A stretch of 64,000 bases of DNA from JASHUC01 sp035523875. Lineage in GTDB: Bacteria > Pseudomonadota > Gammaproteobacteria > Steroidobacterales > Steroidobacteraceae. The DNA is taken from assembly GCA_035523875.1 (NCBI GenBank), contig DATKPY010000053.1:1-64000 (forward strand). The letters run 5' to 3'. The notes under the pieces were generated by a model. The model worked only from the letters and a program-made list of their open reading frames with translations. It was not told the origin of the DNA and searched no databases. Made by a program: the position numbers and the translations under genes. Positions 13,429 to 22,330 of the stretch are shown in pieces (the stretch's first letter is position 1; each line of letters opens with the position of its first letter).

Positions 13429-15855
13429 ATGAGTTTTCTAACGAACCTGCGCGCCGAGCGGCTGATCACGGAGATCAGATCCGCCACGGCTCCGGCCGAT
13501 CCGGGCGCGCAGAAAGCCGCCGTCAAGCTGAAGGAGCTCGGGCCCGGAGCCATCGAGCCGATCTTGGCTGCGCTTCCCGAGGCCGACAAGGGCGCCACCT
13601 CGCTCTTGGTCGAGGTGCTCGCGGCGAATGCGAGTGCCAAGAACCTACCGCAGTTTCTCCAGGGCCTCGTCCAGGGCAGTCCACGGGTGATCTCCGGGAT
13701 CTCCTCGGCGCTCACGCTGAGCAAGGGCATCCCGCCGCAGATGCTGCTCGATGCGCTCGCGCTGCCGGGGGTCGCGAAGTCGGCGCTGCTCGAGGTGATC
13801 GCGGCCCAGAAGCAGCGCTTCGGAATCCGCGAGCTCCTCAACGCGGCGTACGCGCAGGAGCCGAGCGAGAAGGCGGCGCTGTTCCGCATCATCGGCGAGA
13901 TCGCCGATGCGCAGGCGCTGCCCGAGCTCCTCGGACGCCTGCAGGGCAAGGACCCCTTCGCACGCGTTCACATCATCAACATCCTCTCCCGCTTCGCCAC
14001 CCCGGAGGTGCAGACGGCGCTGCAGGCGCAGCTCAAGGATCCGAACAAGCTGGTGCGCAGCGCCGTGCTCGGGGCGCTGCAACGGATGGACGGCCCGATC
14101 GACGTCGAGCGGGTCTGCGCGTTGCTGCGCGATCCGGAGATTGACGTGCAGAACAAGGCGGTCGACGTGGTCATCAAGGCGAACGCGCCCGAGACGGTGC
14201 GCTTCCTGATCGACGTCCTCAAGGACGAGAACGAGTACGCCCGCCGCGCCGCGGTCGAGGTGCTGAACGAGATCGGTGATGCAAAGTCGGTGAAGTACCT
14301 GCTCGAGGCGCTCAAGGACAGCGACTGGTGGGTGCGCAGCCGGGCCGCCGATGCGCTCGGCAAGATCGGCGGGCCGAAGGTGATCGACGCGGTGCTCAGC
14401 CTGGTACGCGACAAGGACGAGGATATTCGCCGCGCCGCGATCGAGATCCTCAATCAGACGAAGGACGAGCGCGCCGTCGACCATCTCATCCAGGCGACGC
14501 GTGATTCGGACTGGTGGGTGAGCGAGCGCGCCGTGGATGCGCTCGCCGAGATCGGCAGCAAGCGCGCCGTGCCGCGGCTCGCCGAGATGCTCCTCGAGGC
14601 CAATCCGAAGTCCCTCCCGATCGTCGTGCGCGCGCTCGGCAAGGTGGGCGACGCCAAGCTCGTCGACTCGGTGCTGCCCCTGCTCGCCAGGCCCGAGCGC
14701 GAAGTCCGCGTCGAGGCGATCCAGGCGCTCGCGAAGATCACGGATGACAAGCATGCCGATCAGGTGCGCGCGCAGCTGCAGGCGCAGATCGAGTCGCCCG
14801 ATCAGACCATCTCGCGGCTCGCCGCGAGCGCCATCTCGCAGCTCGGCAACCGCACGAGCGGGAGTCTCGCGGCGCTGCCAACATCGACCGTCGCCGCGGG
14901 GGCGGCCGGGAGCGCCACTGCCATCCGCGCGGCGCAGCCGGCCGCGCAGACGCGCACCCTGCTCATCTCCGACGGCGCGCTCGCGCAGGCCGCGCGCCGT
15001 ACCGAGGCGCCGGGCAAGCTCGACATCAACACGCTCAAGCCGGGCGACATCATCGAGGGCCGCTACAAGTACATCGACCGCATCGGCCGCGGCGCCTTCG
15101 GGACCGTGATACTGATGGAGGACACCGTCGTCGATGAGCGGCTGATCCTCAAGTTCTTGAACCCGAACGTCGCGCAGGACGAGGAGGTGATGAAGCGCTT
15201 CGTGCACGAGCTGCGCTACTCGCGCAAGATCACCCACAAGAACGTCATCCGCATCTACGACTTCCTCTTCATCCAGGGCCTCTACGCGATCTCGATGGAG
15301 TACTTCCCCTCGCACACGCTCGCCGGGGAGATCGTCGGGGAGAAGCCGATGGAGCTGCAGCGCGCGCTGCGCTTCGGGTGCGATATTGCAACCGGCATGG
15401 CCGTCGCGCATCAGGTGGGGATCGTGCACCGGGACTTGAAGCCGGCGAACGTGCTCATCAATCAGGAAGGGCTGCTCAAGATCGTCGACTTCGGCGTTGC
15501 CGCCGCGCAGCGCGAGGGCGACACGCAGCTCACCAAGACCGGCTACGTGATCGGCTCACCCAAGTACATGGCGCCGGAGCAGATTCTGGGCAAGAAGGTG
15601 GATGAGCGCGCCGACATCTACGCCCTCGGGGTGATCCTCTACGAGATGCTGACCGGTGTCGCCCCGTACGCGCGCGGGGATCACATGTCGGTCATGTATC
15701 AGCACGTTCAGGGCCGAGCGCGCCCGCCGCAGCAGATCAATCCCGCCCTGGCGCCCGCATTGAGCGACCTCGTCATGAAGGCGATGTCCGTCGACAAGGC
15801 CAAGCGCTTTCAGACGATGGATGAGTTCCGCACCGCGGTCGAGAGCTTCATGTAG
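13429..15855 (+). CDS. HEAT-repeat protein fused to a Ser/Thr protein kinase
   Basis: 808 residues. Residues 1 to about 490 form a chain of HEAT/PBS-lyase-type repeats of about 31 residues; several are near copies, such as SDWWVRSRAADALGKIGG and SDWWVSERAVDALAEIGS. An Ala/Thr/Gln-rich linker follows, then a complete Hanks-type kinase from about residue 545: Gly loop GRGAFGTV, Lys in LILKFL, catalytic loop HRDLKPANVL, metal site DFG and GSPKYMAPEQ. All catalytic residues are present, so it should be active. No membrane segment is visible, which points to a cytoplasmic kinase whose HEAT solenoid binds a partner. Two PilT-type ATPase genes follow on the same strand (128 bp and 12 bp gaps), suggesting a link to pilus retraction or surface sensing; that link is inference. 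Confidence 0.9.
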   Translation: MSFLTNLRAERLITEIRSATAPADPGAQKAAVKLKELGPGAIEPILAALPEADKGATSLLVEVLAANASAKNLPQFLQGLVQGSPRVISGISSALTLSKGIPPQMLLDALALPGVAKSALLEVIAAQKQRFGIRELLNAAYAQEPSEKAALFRIIGEIADAQALPELLGRLQGKDPFARVHIINILSRFATPEVQTALQAQLKDPNKLVRSAVLGALQRMDGPIDVERVCALLRDPEIDVQNKAVDVVIKANAPETVRFLIDVLKDENEYARRAAVEVLNEIGDAKSVKYLLEALKDSDWWVRSRAADALGKIGGPKVIDAVLSLVRDKDEDIRRAAIEILNQTKDERAVDHLIQATRDSDWWVSERAVDALAEIGSKRAVPRLAEMLLEANPKSLPIVVRALGKVGDAKLVDSVLPLLARPEREVRVEAIQALAKITDDKHADQVRAQLQAQIESPDQTISRLAASAISQLGNRTSGSLAALPTSTVAAGAAGSATAIRAAQPAAQTRTLLISDGALAQAARRTEAPGKLDINTLKPGDIIEGRYKYIDRIGRGAFGTVILMEDTVVDERLILKFLNPNVAQDEEVMKRFVHELRYSRKITHKNVIRIYDFLFIQGLYAISMEYFPSHTLAGEIVGEKPMELQRALRFGCDIATGMAVAHQVGIVHRDLKPANVLINQEGLLKIVDFGVAAAQREGDTQLTKTGYVIGSPKYMAPEQILGKKVDERADIYALGVILYEMLTGVAPYARGDHMSVMYQHVQGRARPPQQINPALAPALSDLVMKAMSVDKAKRFQTMDEFRTAVESFM

Positions 15856-15983
15856 GGCGCGGCGGCGTCCTTTCGTGCGTTACGTCAAATTTCTGGCGTG
15901 CGCCCGTTGCGCCACCGGGCCGAACCAGGCAAAAAAACCGCTTCAGCCCGGGCAATTGCCTGACGAGGCACGAGGACCGCAAC

Positions 15984-17096
15984 TTGGCGCGTATCGACGC
16001 GTTCCTGAAGCTCGGCACCCAGCAGGGATGCTCCGACGTGCACCTCGCGGTCGGCGTGCCGCCGATGCTGCGCATGTTCGGCGACCTGATGCCGATCAAG
16101 TTCCGCGACCTGCGGGCGGCGGAGCTCGAGGGCTACATCGCCGAGATCCTCACCCGATCGCAGGCCGAGCACTTCAACTCCGGCAACGACCTCGACTTCT
16201 CCTACGTCTCCACCGACGGCGGCCGCTTCCGCGTCAACGTCTATCGCAAGGAGACCGGCGTCGGGGCGACCTTCCGATCGATTCCCTCGGACGTGCCGAA
16301 CCTCGAGCGCCTCGCGCTGCCGGCGATCGTCACCAAGCTCTGCGACTACCACCAGGGCATGGTGCTCGTGACCGGCTCGACCGGTACCGGCAAGTCGACC
16401 ACGCTCGCGGCGATGATCGACCACCTCAATACCACGCGGCGCGTGAACATCATCAGCCTCGAGGATCCGGTCGAGTTCGTCCACCGCAGCAAGCAAAGCC
16501 AGGTGATCCAGCGCGAGCTCCACACCCACATTCCGACCTTCGCCGAGGGCGTGCGCGCAGCGATGCGCGAGGACCCCGACGTGATCCTCGTCGGGGAGTT
16601 GCGCGACGCCGAGACGATCTCCATGGCGATGACCGCCGCCGAGACCGGGCACCTCGTCCTCGGTACGCTCCACACCACTGGAGCGGTCAAGACGATCGAT
16701 CGCATCATCGACGCGCTGCCCGTGGAGGAGCGCGAGCAGACCAAGAGCTTCCTCGCGCAGAGCCTGCTCGCGGTCGTCACTCAGGTGCTCGTGAAGACGC
16801 CTGACTCGCGCGGGCGCCGTGCCATCTGCGAGGTCATGGTGATGACCCGTGCGATCGCGAAGTTGATCCAGAGCGACCAGACCCACCAGATCCCGAGCCA
16901 GCTGCAGACGGGCAAGGATCTCGGCATGCAGGTCCTCGATCAGGCACTGCTCACCGCGATCAACGCCCGCGAGATCGACCCGGACGATGCGTACGGCTAC
17001 GCGAACGACAAGCGGGCCTTTCAGAAGTACGTCACCGACACGAGCGTTCTGCCGAAGGTCGAGTCGGCCCCGCCCGCGACGGCCGCCTCGGCGTAA
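15984..17096 (+). CDS. Twitching-motility ATPase PilT-like, first copy
   Basis: 370 residues from a TTG start with GAGGA upstream. PilT ATPases power retraction of type IV pili as hexamers at the inner face of the cytoplasmic membrane. Visible motifs are Walker A GSTGTGKSTT, the Asp box ISLEDPVEFVH, Walker B DVILVGELRD, and the His box LGTLHTTGA. The C-terminal HQIPSQLQTG matches canonical PilT, while the AIRNLIRE motif is changed to RAIAKLIQSD. A Pro/Ala-rich tail ends the protein. It stands between the HEAT-kinase and a second PilT-type gene on the same strand, and no pilus structural gene is in the window, so the system it drives is not shown. Confidence 0.9.
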   Translation: MARIDAFLKLGTQQGCSDVHLAVGVPPMLRMFGDLMPIKFRDLRAAELEGYIAEILTRSQAEHFNSGNDLDFSYVSTDGGRFRVNVYRKETGVGATFRSIPSDVPNLERLALPAIVTKLCDYHQGMVLVTGSTGTGKSTTLAAMIDHLNTTRRVNIISLEDPVEFVHRSKQSQVIQRELHTHIPTFAEGVRAAMREDPDVILVGELRDAETISMAMTAAETGHLVLGTLHTTGAVKTIDRIIDALPVEEREQTKSFLAQSLLAVVTQVLVKTPDSRGRRAICEVMVMTRAIAKLIQSDQTHQIPSQLQTGKDLGMQVLDQALLTAINAREIDPDDAYGYANDKRAFQKYVTDTSVLPKVESAPPATAASA

Positions 17097-17108
17097 GGCA
17101 GACAGAGC

Positions 17109-18170
17109 ATGGCAACGATCGACTCCCTGCTCGATGAGATTCTCGAGCGGCGCGCATCGGACCTGCATCTGATCGCCGGCGACCCGCCGCGCATGCGCCT
17201 GTATGGTGACCTGCAGCCCCTTAAGCCCGAGCGACTCGAGCCTCAGGCCGTGCGCGATGCGCTCTACGAGATCATGCCGAAGTCGGCGGTGGAGCGCTTC
17301 GAGTCCAAGGACGGCGCGGATTTCGCCTATTCGCTCGCCGATCGGGGGCGCTTCCGCGTCAACGTCATGCGTCACCTGAACGGGGTGGGCGCGGTGTTCC
17401 GCGCGATTCCCTCCCGGGCGATGACGCTCGATGAGCTCAAGCTCCCCGAGGCCGTGCGGCAGATGTGCCACGCGAGCAATGGGCTCATCCTCGTGACCGG
17501 AAAGACCGGCTCGGGCAAGTCGACGACGCTTGCCGCGATGATCGACGACATCAACTCCCGCGTGAAGGGCCACATCCTCACGATCGAGGATCCGATCGAG
17601 TTCGTTCACGCTCGTAAGTCCTGCCTCGTGAGCCAGCGCGAGATCGGCATGCACGCCCCCAGTTTTGCCGCGGCGCTGCTCTCGGCCCTGCGCGAGGACC
17701 CCGATGTGATCCTGGTCGGTGAGTTGCGTGACCTCGAGACGATCGGCATCGCCGTCACCGCCGCCGAGATGGGCATCCTCGTGATGGGCACTCTGCACAC
17801 GAACGGCGCGGCGCCGACCGTCGACCGCATAGTCAACGTCTTCCCCGCCGACAAGCAGTCGCACGTGCGCACGATGCTCTCCACGTCGCTTCGCGGCGTC
17901 GTCTCGCAGCAGCTGCTCCAGCGCGCCGACAAGGAGGGCCGCGTCGCGGCGCTCGAGATCCTCGTCAACACTCCGGCGGTCTCCAATCTCATCCGCCAGG
18001 GCAAGCTCGATCAGCTCGAGAGCACCATGCAGTCGGGCGCGCAGTTCGGAATGCGCACGATGGACTCGGCGATTCAGTCGCTGCTCGAGCAGCGCGCGAT
18101 CACCGGCAAGGAAGCGTACAAAAAAGGCATCAGCAAGGCGCGGTTCGAGGCCGTGAAGGACCAGGGCTGA
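17109..18170 (+). CDS. Twitching-motility ATPase PilT/PilU-like, second copy
   Basis: 353 residues, 12 bp after the first PilT-type gene. It shares the full motor set: Walker A GKTGSGKSTT, ILTIEDPIEFVH, Walker B DVILVGELRD, and His box MGTLHTNGA. The C-terminal region reads NTPAVSNLIRQGK and STMQSG, between PilT and PilU patterns. Tandem pilT-pilU pairs are normal in gammaproteobacteria, with PilU assisting PilT in retraction, so a PilU-like role is likely. The unusual feature is the upstream kinase. The final residues are basic (KKGISKARFEAVKDQG). metG begins 17 bp downstream behind its own possible -10 element (TACACT, seven bases before its ATG), so read-through from this operon is possible but not required. 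Confidence 0.88.
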   Translation: MATIDSLLDEILERRASDLHLIAGDPPRMRLYGDLQPLKPERLEPQAVRDALYEIMPKSAVERFESKDGADFAYSLADRGRFRVNVMRHLNGVGAVFRAIPSRAMTLDELKLPEAVRQMCHASNGLILVTGKTGSGKSTTLAAMIDDINSRVKGHILTIEDPIEFVHARKSCLVSQREIGMHAPSFAAALLSALREDPDVILVGELRDLETIGIAVTAAEMGILVMGTLHTNGAAPTVDRIVNVFPADKQSHVRTMLSTSLRGVVSQQLLQRADKEGRVAALEILVNTPAVSNLIRQGKLDQLESTMQSGAQFGMRTMDSAIQSLLEQRAITGKEAYKKGISKARFEAVKDQG

Positions 18171-18187
18171 CCCTGTACACTGCGCGG

Positions 18188-20320
18188 ATGCCGCGCACGC
18201 TCTTCGTCACCACCGCCCTTCCCTACGCGAACGGCCCGCTGCACATCGGGCACATCATGGAGTACATCCAGGCGGACGTCTGGGTGCGCTTTCAGCGCAT
18301 GCAGGGCCACGCGGTGCACTTCCTCGGCGCCGACGACGTGCACGGCGCACCGATCATGCTCAAGGCGGAATCCGAGGGATTGAGTCCGCGCGAGCTCGTG
18401 GCGCGCGTGACAGCCGGGCGTGCACCGGACCTCAAGGGCTTTCATCTGAGCTTCGATCACTGGCACTCGACCGACTCGGCCGAGAACGTCGCACTCTCGC
18501 AGGACGTCTATGCGCGGCTCAAGGCGGCCGACCTCATCTACGTGAAGCCGGTCGAGCAGTTCTACGATCCCGTCAAGGGCATGTTCCTGCCCGACCGCTA
18601 CGTGAAGGGCGAGTGTCCCAACTGCCATGCGCGGGACCAGTACGCCGATGCGTGCGAGGTGTGCAGCATCGTGAATGCGCCCGCGCAGCTCATCGATCCG
18701 TACTCGACGCTCACCGGGGCGCGGCCGGTGGTCAAGAGCTCCGACCACCACTTCTTCAGGCTCTCCGATCCGAAGTGCGTCGCGTTCCTCGATGAGTGGA
18801 TCGGCGCGCCCGGACGGCTGCAGCCCGAGGTTGCGAACAAGGCGCGCGAGTGGCTCGGTGGCGCCGGCGGCGAGCGGCTCGGCGACTGGGACATCTCGCG
18901 CGATGCGCCCTATTTCGGCATCCCCATCCCGGATGCGCCCGGCAAGTACTTCTACGTCTGGCTCGATGCGCCGATCGGTTATCTCGCCGCGCTCGAGAGC
19001 TACTTCACGAGCGGCAAGGCGCGCGCGAACGGCGAGCCGCGCGGCTTCGCGGAGTTCCTCGCCGCCCCCGACACCGAGCAGATCCATTTCATCGGCAAGG
19101 ACATCATCTACTTTCACACGCTCTTCTGGCCGGCGATGCTGCATTTCGCGGGTCCGCCGTACAAGGTGCCCGAGCGCGTGTACGTGCATGGCTTCATCAC
19201 CGTGCGCGGCGAGAAAATGTCGAAGTCGCGCGGCACGGGCTTGAGCCCGCAGCGCTATCTCGAGCTCGGGATGAATGCGGAGTGGCTGCGGTATTACATC
19301 GCGGCGAAGCTCAACTCGCACGTCGAGGACATCGACTTTGGCCCCGAGGATTTCGTCGCGCGGGTGAACGGCGATCTGGTCGGCAAGTACGTGAACATCG
19401 CGAGCCGCGCGGCGAAGTTCGTGAACGAGCGCTTCGCCGGTCGGTTGACCGGCGGGCGGCGCGCCAATGAGGAGCTCCTCGGCCGCCACGGCGCATTCCC
19501 CGCGCAGCTGGAGTCGATCCGCTCGGCGTACGAGCGGCGCGAGTTCGGTCAGGCCGTCCGCGCGGTCATGGAGCTCGCGGACAAGGTGAACGAGTACTTC
19601 GACCGGCACAAGCCCTGGGAGCTCGCGCGCGCGGCCGATCCACGCGCGAGCGAGCAGCTGCACGAAGTCTGCTCGCTCGCGCTCGTCGGCTTCCTGCGGC
19701 TCACGGTGGCGCTCGCACCGATCCTTCCGGAGCTCGCGCGGGCGGCCGCCGGGCTCTTCGGCATCGAGCGGCCGCTCGCGTGGAGCGATCTCGAGCTCTG
19801 GCCGGAGCACATTGCTACGTTCCACCACCTGATGAGCCGCGTCGATCCGAAGCAGCTCGATGCGCTCTTCGGCATAGCCCCGCAGGCCGGCGCACCCGTC
19901 CTGCCGCCACGCCCGGCCGCACCGCCCGCGCGGGTGGCCGCGCCGAGCGCGGCCGCCCCGGCGAAAACTCCGGTTGCGACCGCGGCCGCGGCGACAGCCC
20001 TCTCCATCGATGAGTTCAAGCGGATCGACCTGCGCGTCGCGCGCATCGCCGCCGCGGAGCACGTGGAGGGCGCCGACAAGCTCCTGAAGCTCACGCTCGA
20101 TCTCGGCACCGAGACCCGCACGGTATTCGCCGGCATCAAGTCCGCATACGATCCGCGGGCGCTCGCCGGACGGCTCACGGTCGTGGTGGCGAATCTGGCT
20201 CCGCGCAAGATGAAATTCGGCGTGTCCCAGGGAATGGTGCTCGCGGCAAGTGGCGAGGGTCCCGGGATCTATCTGCTCTCCCCGGACAGCGGCGCTCAGC
20301 CCGGAATGAAGGTGAGCTGA
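18188..20320 (+). CDS. metG: Methionyl-tRNA synthetase
   Basis: 710 residues, the long form. It charges tRNA-Met for protein synthesis. The class I signatures are HIGH (PLHIGHIMEY, near residue 20) and KMSKS (GEKMSKSRGT, near residue 342). The zinc knuckle in the connective peptide has two Cys pairs (GECPNCHARDQYADACEVC). The helical anticodon-binding domain covers about residues 395-560, and after a Pro/Ala-rich linker the C-terminal EMAP-II/Trbp111-like tRNA-binding domain starts at FKRIDLRVARIAAAEHVEGA and dimerises the enzyme. A TACACT hexamer seven bases before the ATG could give a very short or absent leader. Confidence 0.97.
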   Translation: MPRTLFVTTALPYANGPLHIGHIMEYIQADVWVRFQRMQGHAVHFLGADDVHGAPIMLKAESEGLSPRELVARVTAGRAPDLKGFHLSFDHWHSTDSAENVALSQDVYARLKAADLIYVKPVEQFYDPVKGMFLPDRYVKGECPNCHARDQYADACEVCSIVNAPAQLIDPYSTLTGARPVVKSSDHHFFRLSDPKCVAFLDEWIGAPGRLQPEVANKAREWLGGAGGERLGDWDISRDAPYFGIPIPDAPGKYFYVWLDAPIGYLAALESYFTSGKARANGEPRGFAEFLAAPDTEQIHFIGKDIIYFHTLFWPAMLHFAGPPYKVPERVYVHGFITVRGEKMSKSRGTGLSPQRYLELGMNAEWLRYYIAAKLNSHVEDIDFGPEDFVARVNGDLVGKYVNIASRAAKFVNERFAGRLTGGRRANEELLGRHGAFPAQLESIRSAYERREFGQAVRAVMELADKVNEYFDRHKPWELARAADPRASEQLHEVCSLALVGFLRLTVALAPILPELARAAAGLFGIERPLAWSDLELWPEHIATFHHLMSRVDPKQLDALFGIAPQAGAPVLPPRPAAPPARVAAPSAAAPAKTPVATAAAATALSIDEFKRIDLRVARIAAAEHVEGADKLLKLTLDLGTETRTVFAGIKSAYDPRALAGRLTVVVANLAPRKMKFGVSQGMVLAASGEGPGIYLLSPDSGAQPGMKVS

Positions 20321-20359
20321 AGCCGGCAGCGGCCCGGAGCGAGAACGCCTCGCATTGCG

Positions 20360-20932
20360 ATGTCCACGCACACCCCGAACGCCGCCGAGATCGACGCACT
20401 CCTTCCGCAGACGCAGTGCACACGCTGCGGGTATCCGGCCTGCCGCCCGTATGCCGAGGCGATCGCCCGCGGGCAGGCGTCGATCAATCGCTGCCCGCCG
20501 GGCGGTGCGGCGACGATCGCCGCGCTCGCGCGGCTCCTCGGGCGCGAAGCGCTGCCGCTCGATCCGGACTGCGGAAGCGAGCGTGCGCATCGCGTCGCGC
20601 GCATCGACGCAGACCGCTGCGTCGGCTGCGCAAAGTGCCTGCCGCCCTGCCCTGTCGATGCGATCGTCGGCGCGCCGCGCTTCTTGCACACCGTGCTCGA
20701 TGCGCTGTGCACGGGATGCGAGCTGTGCATCGCGCCGTGCCCGGTCGACTGCATCGTGATGGTGCCGGCGCGCACGGCGAGCGGCGCCCCGCTCGAGGTG
20801 CCGGCCGCACCGCTCAATCGCGAGCGCTACCTCGCTCACCTCGAGCGCGGCGAGCGCCGCGCCCGCGAGCGCGCGGCGCAGCTCGCAGCACGCCTCCCGG
20901 GCGCGGAGCCTGCGCGCGGGCCGGTGCGATGA
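20360..20932 (+). CDS. RnfB-like ferredoxin protein (RsxB family), without the other Rnf genes
   Basis: 190 residues. Three iron-sulfur regions are visible: the N-terminal Fes domain QTQCTRCGYPACRPYAEAIA with its later Cys (INRCPPGG), and two classical 4Fe-4S motifs, CVGCAKCLPPCPVD and CTGCELCIAPCPVDC. It lacks the N-terminal membrane helix of RnfB in full Rnf complexes and begins almost directly at the Fes domain. No rnfA, C, D, G or E gene is nearby, so a soluble electron-transfer role is inferred. The pairing with nth, whose ATG overlaps this stop (ATGA), keeps the end of the classic rnf-nth order. It starts 39 bp after metG. The C-terminal tail is Arg/Ala-rich. Confidence 0.87.
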   Translation: MSTHTPNAAEIDALLPQTQCTRCGYPACRPYAEAIARGQASINRCPPGGAATIAALARLLGREALPLDPDCGSERAHRVARIDADRCVGCAKCLPPCPVDAIVGAPRFLHTVLDALCTGCELCIAPCPVDCIVMVPARTASGAPLEVPAAPLNRERYLAHLERGERRARERAAQLAARLPGAEPARGPVR

Positions 20933-21570
20933 CTCCGCAGCGCCGGCGCGCGATCTTCCGCCGCCTCGAGGCCGCGAACCCGCAGCCCGCCACCGAGCTC
21001 GAGCACGGCTCGCCGTTCGAGCTCCTGGTCGCGGTCGTGCTCTCGGCGCACACGACCGATCGCAGTGTGAACGCAGCGACCCGCAAGCTCTTCCCGGTCG
21101 CGAACACCCCGCAGGCGCTCGTCGCGCTCGGCGAGAACGGGGTGCGCCCGTATCTGAGGAGCCTCGGGCTCTACAACGCCAAGGCACACAACGTGGTCGA
21201 GCTCTCGCGGCGCATCCTCGCCGCACACGCCGGGGACGTGCCGAGGGAGCGCGCTCAGCTCGAGGCGCTCCCAGGCGTCGGGCGCAAGACTGCGAACGTG
21301 ATCCTCAACATTGTTCACGGTGAGGCGACGATCGCGGTCGACACGCACATCTTCCGCGTCGCCAATCGCACCGGGCTCGCTCGGGGCAAGAAGCCCCGAG
21401 CCGTCGAGGATGGGCTGCTCGCGGGCACGCCGCCCGCGTACCGCAAGAATGCGCACCACTGGCTGCTGCTGCACGGCCGCTACGTCTGCACGGCGCGCCG
21501 GCCCGCCTGCCCGAGCTGCGTGATCGCGGATCTGTGCGAGTATGCGCACAAGACTCCGCCGCCCATCTAA
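20929..21570 (+). CDS. nth: Endonuclease III
   Basis: 213 residues, normal length, starting at the ATG that overlaps the rnfB-like stop. It is a bifunctional DNA glycosylase/AP lyase that removes oxidised pyrimidines. The helix-hairpin-helix LPGVGRKTANVIL contains the catalytic Lys, and the catalytic Asp is in AVDTHIFRVANR. The C-terminal 4Fe-4S loop has the correct C-x6-C-x2-C-x5-C spacing (CTARRPACPSCVIADLC). It is followed after 2 bp by a DUF1841 gene on the same strand, so rnfB-like, nth and DUF1841 probably form one operon. Confidence 0.96.
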   Translation: MTPQRRRAIFRRLEAANPQPATELEHGSPFELLVAVVLSAHTTDRSVNAATRKLFPVANTPQALVALGENGVRPYLRSLGLYNAKAHNVVELSRRILAAHAGDVPRERAQLEALPGVGRKTANVILNIVHGEATIAVDTHIFRVANRTGLARGKKPRAVEDGLLAGTPPAYRKNAHHWLLLHGRYVCTARRPACPSCVIADLCEYAHKTPPPI

Positions 21571-21572
21571 GC

Positions 21573-22028
21573 ATGCCCATCTTCGCCGGACAGAGCCGCC
21601 GCGAGCTTCGTCGTGTCTACCTCGAAGCGTGGCGCAAGTGGAAGGAGCAGCGGCCGCTCGAGCCGCTGGAAGCGGCGATCGCCGCGGTAATCGCCGAGCA
21701 TCCGCAGCTCGCCGCGTGGCTCGAATCCGGTGAGGAGGCGCTTGCGGCCGAATTCACGCCCGCGGACGGCCGCGTGAATCCGTTCCTGCATCTCGCAATG
21801 CATCTCGCGCTGCGCGAGCAGGTGGCGACCGACCGGCCGGCGGGGATCGCGCGGATTCATCGCGAGCTCGCGCGCCAGAGCCCGGATCCGCACGCAGCCG
21901 AGCACGCGATGATGGAGTGTCTCGCGGAAACGCTGTACGCGGCGCAGGAAAGCGCCGGTGTGCCCGACGAGCGCCGCTATCTGGAAAGGCTCGAACGCCT
22001 GGCGGGCGGCGGGCGCCGCGCGCCGTGA
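21573..22028 (+). CDS. DUF1841 family protein
   Basis: 151 residues from the ATG two bases after the nth stop; the frame is open a little further upstream but overlaps nth. The family pattern is seen in FAGQSRRELRRVYLEAWRKW at the N-terminus, the centre VNPFLHLAMHLALREQVATD, and a C-terminal HAMMECLAETLYAAQ. Members are small cytoplasmic helical proteins in proteobacteria, often beside nth; no activity is known. The HLAMHLALREQ helix has two His and a Glu that could bind metal, which is inference only. Co-transcription with nth is likely from the spacing. Confidence 0.82.
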   Translation: MPIFAGQSRRELRRVYLEAWRKWKEQRPLEPLEAAIAAVIAEHPQLAAWLESGEEALAAEFTPADGRVNPFLHLAMHLALREQVATDRPAGIARIHRELARQSPDPHAAEHAMMECLAETLYAAQESAGVPDERRYLERLERLAGGGRRAP

Positions 22029-22147
22029 AAGTGGATCCTGCTGCGCCGCACCTTCTTGAGGGAGGCGGCGTCGAGCTCAGCGCAAGCCCCGGCACGGGCG
22101 CCAGGCGCCACGTGCCGAGGCGAGCAAAGCAGTAAGACCCGGCTCGA

Positions 22148-22330
22148 TCAACCCGACGAGGAGCTGCTCTCGCTCTTCTTCTTGTGCTTCATCTTTCCAT
22201 GGTGATGATGCTTGGCGGTCGAGGCGCTGGAGCTGCTCGACTCGGAGCCCTGCGCGAACGACGGCGCGGCGCTCAAGCTCATTCCGAGCACGAAGGTGGT
22301 AAGGGCCAGTGCGACGATGGACTTCTTCAC
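22148..22330 (-). CDS. Small exported His/Ser-rich peptide
   Basis: 60 residues from a GTG start, chosen because AGGGAG lies seven bases upstream. A classic signal peptide covers residues 1 to about 27 (KKSIVALALTTFVLG, then MSLSAAPSFA). The mature part of about 33 residues is low complexity: two Ser runs flank AKHHHHGKMKHKKK. The His run could bind metals and the Lys-rich part is strongly basic; both are inferences. I recognise no family. The gene lies downstream of the pyruvate dehydrogenase operon on the same strand, separated by two palindromes, so it probably has its own promoter. It is followed by about 120 bases without a gene up to the DUF1841 stop. Confidence 0.6.
   Translation of the reverse strand: MKKSIVALALTTFVLGMSLSAAPSFAQGSESSSSSASTAKHHHHGKMKHKKKSESSSSSG

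Noticed and set aside
18074..21226. Long minus-strand open frame (1050 residues) across metG, the rnfB-like gene and nth
   Set aside because: Opposite strand has three well-supported genes with catalytic motifs; this frame has none.
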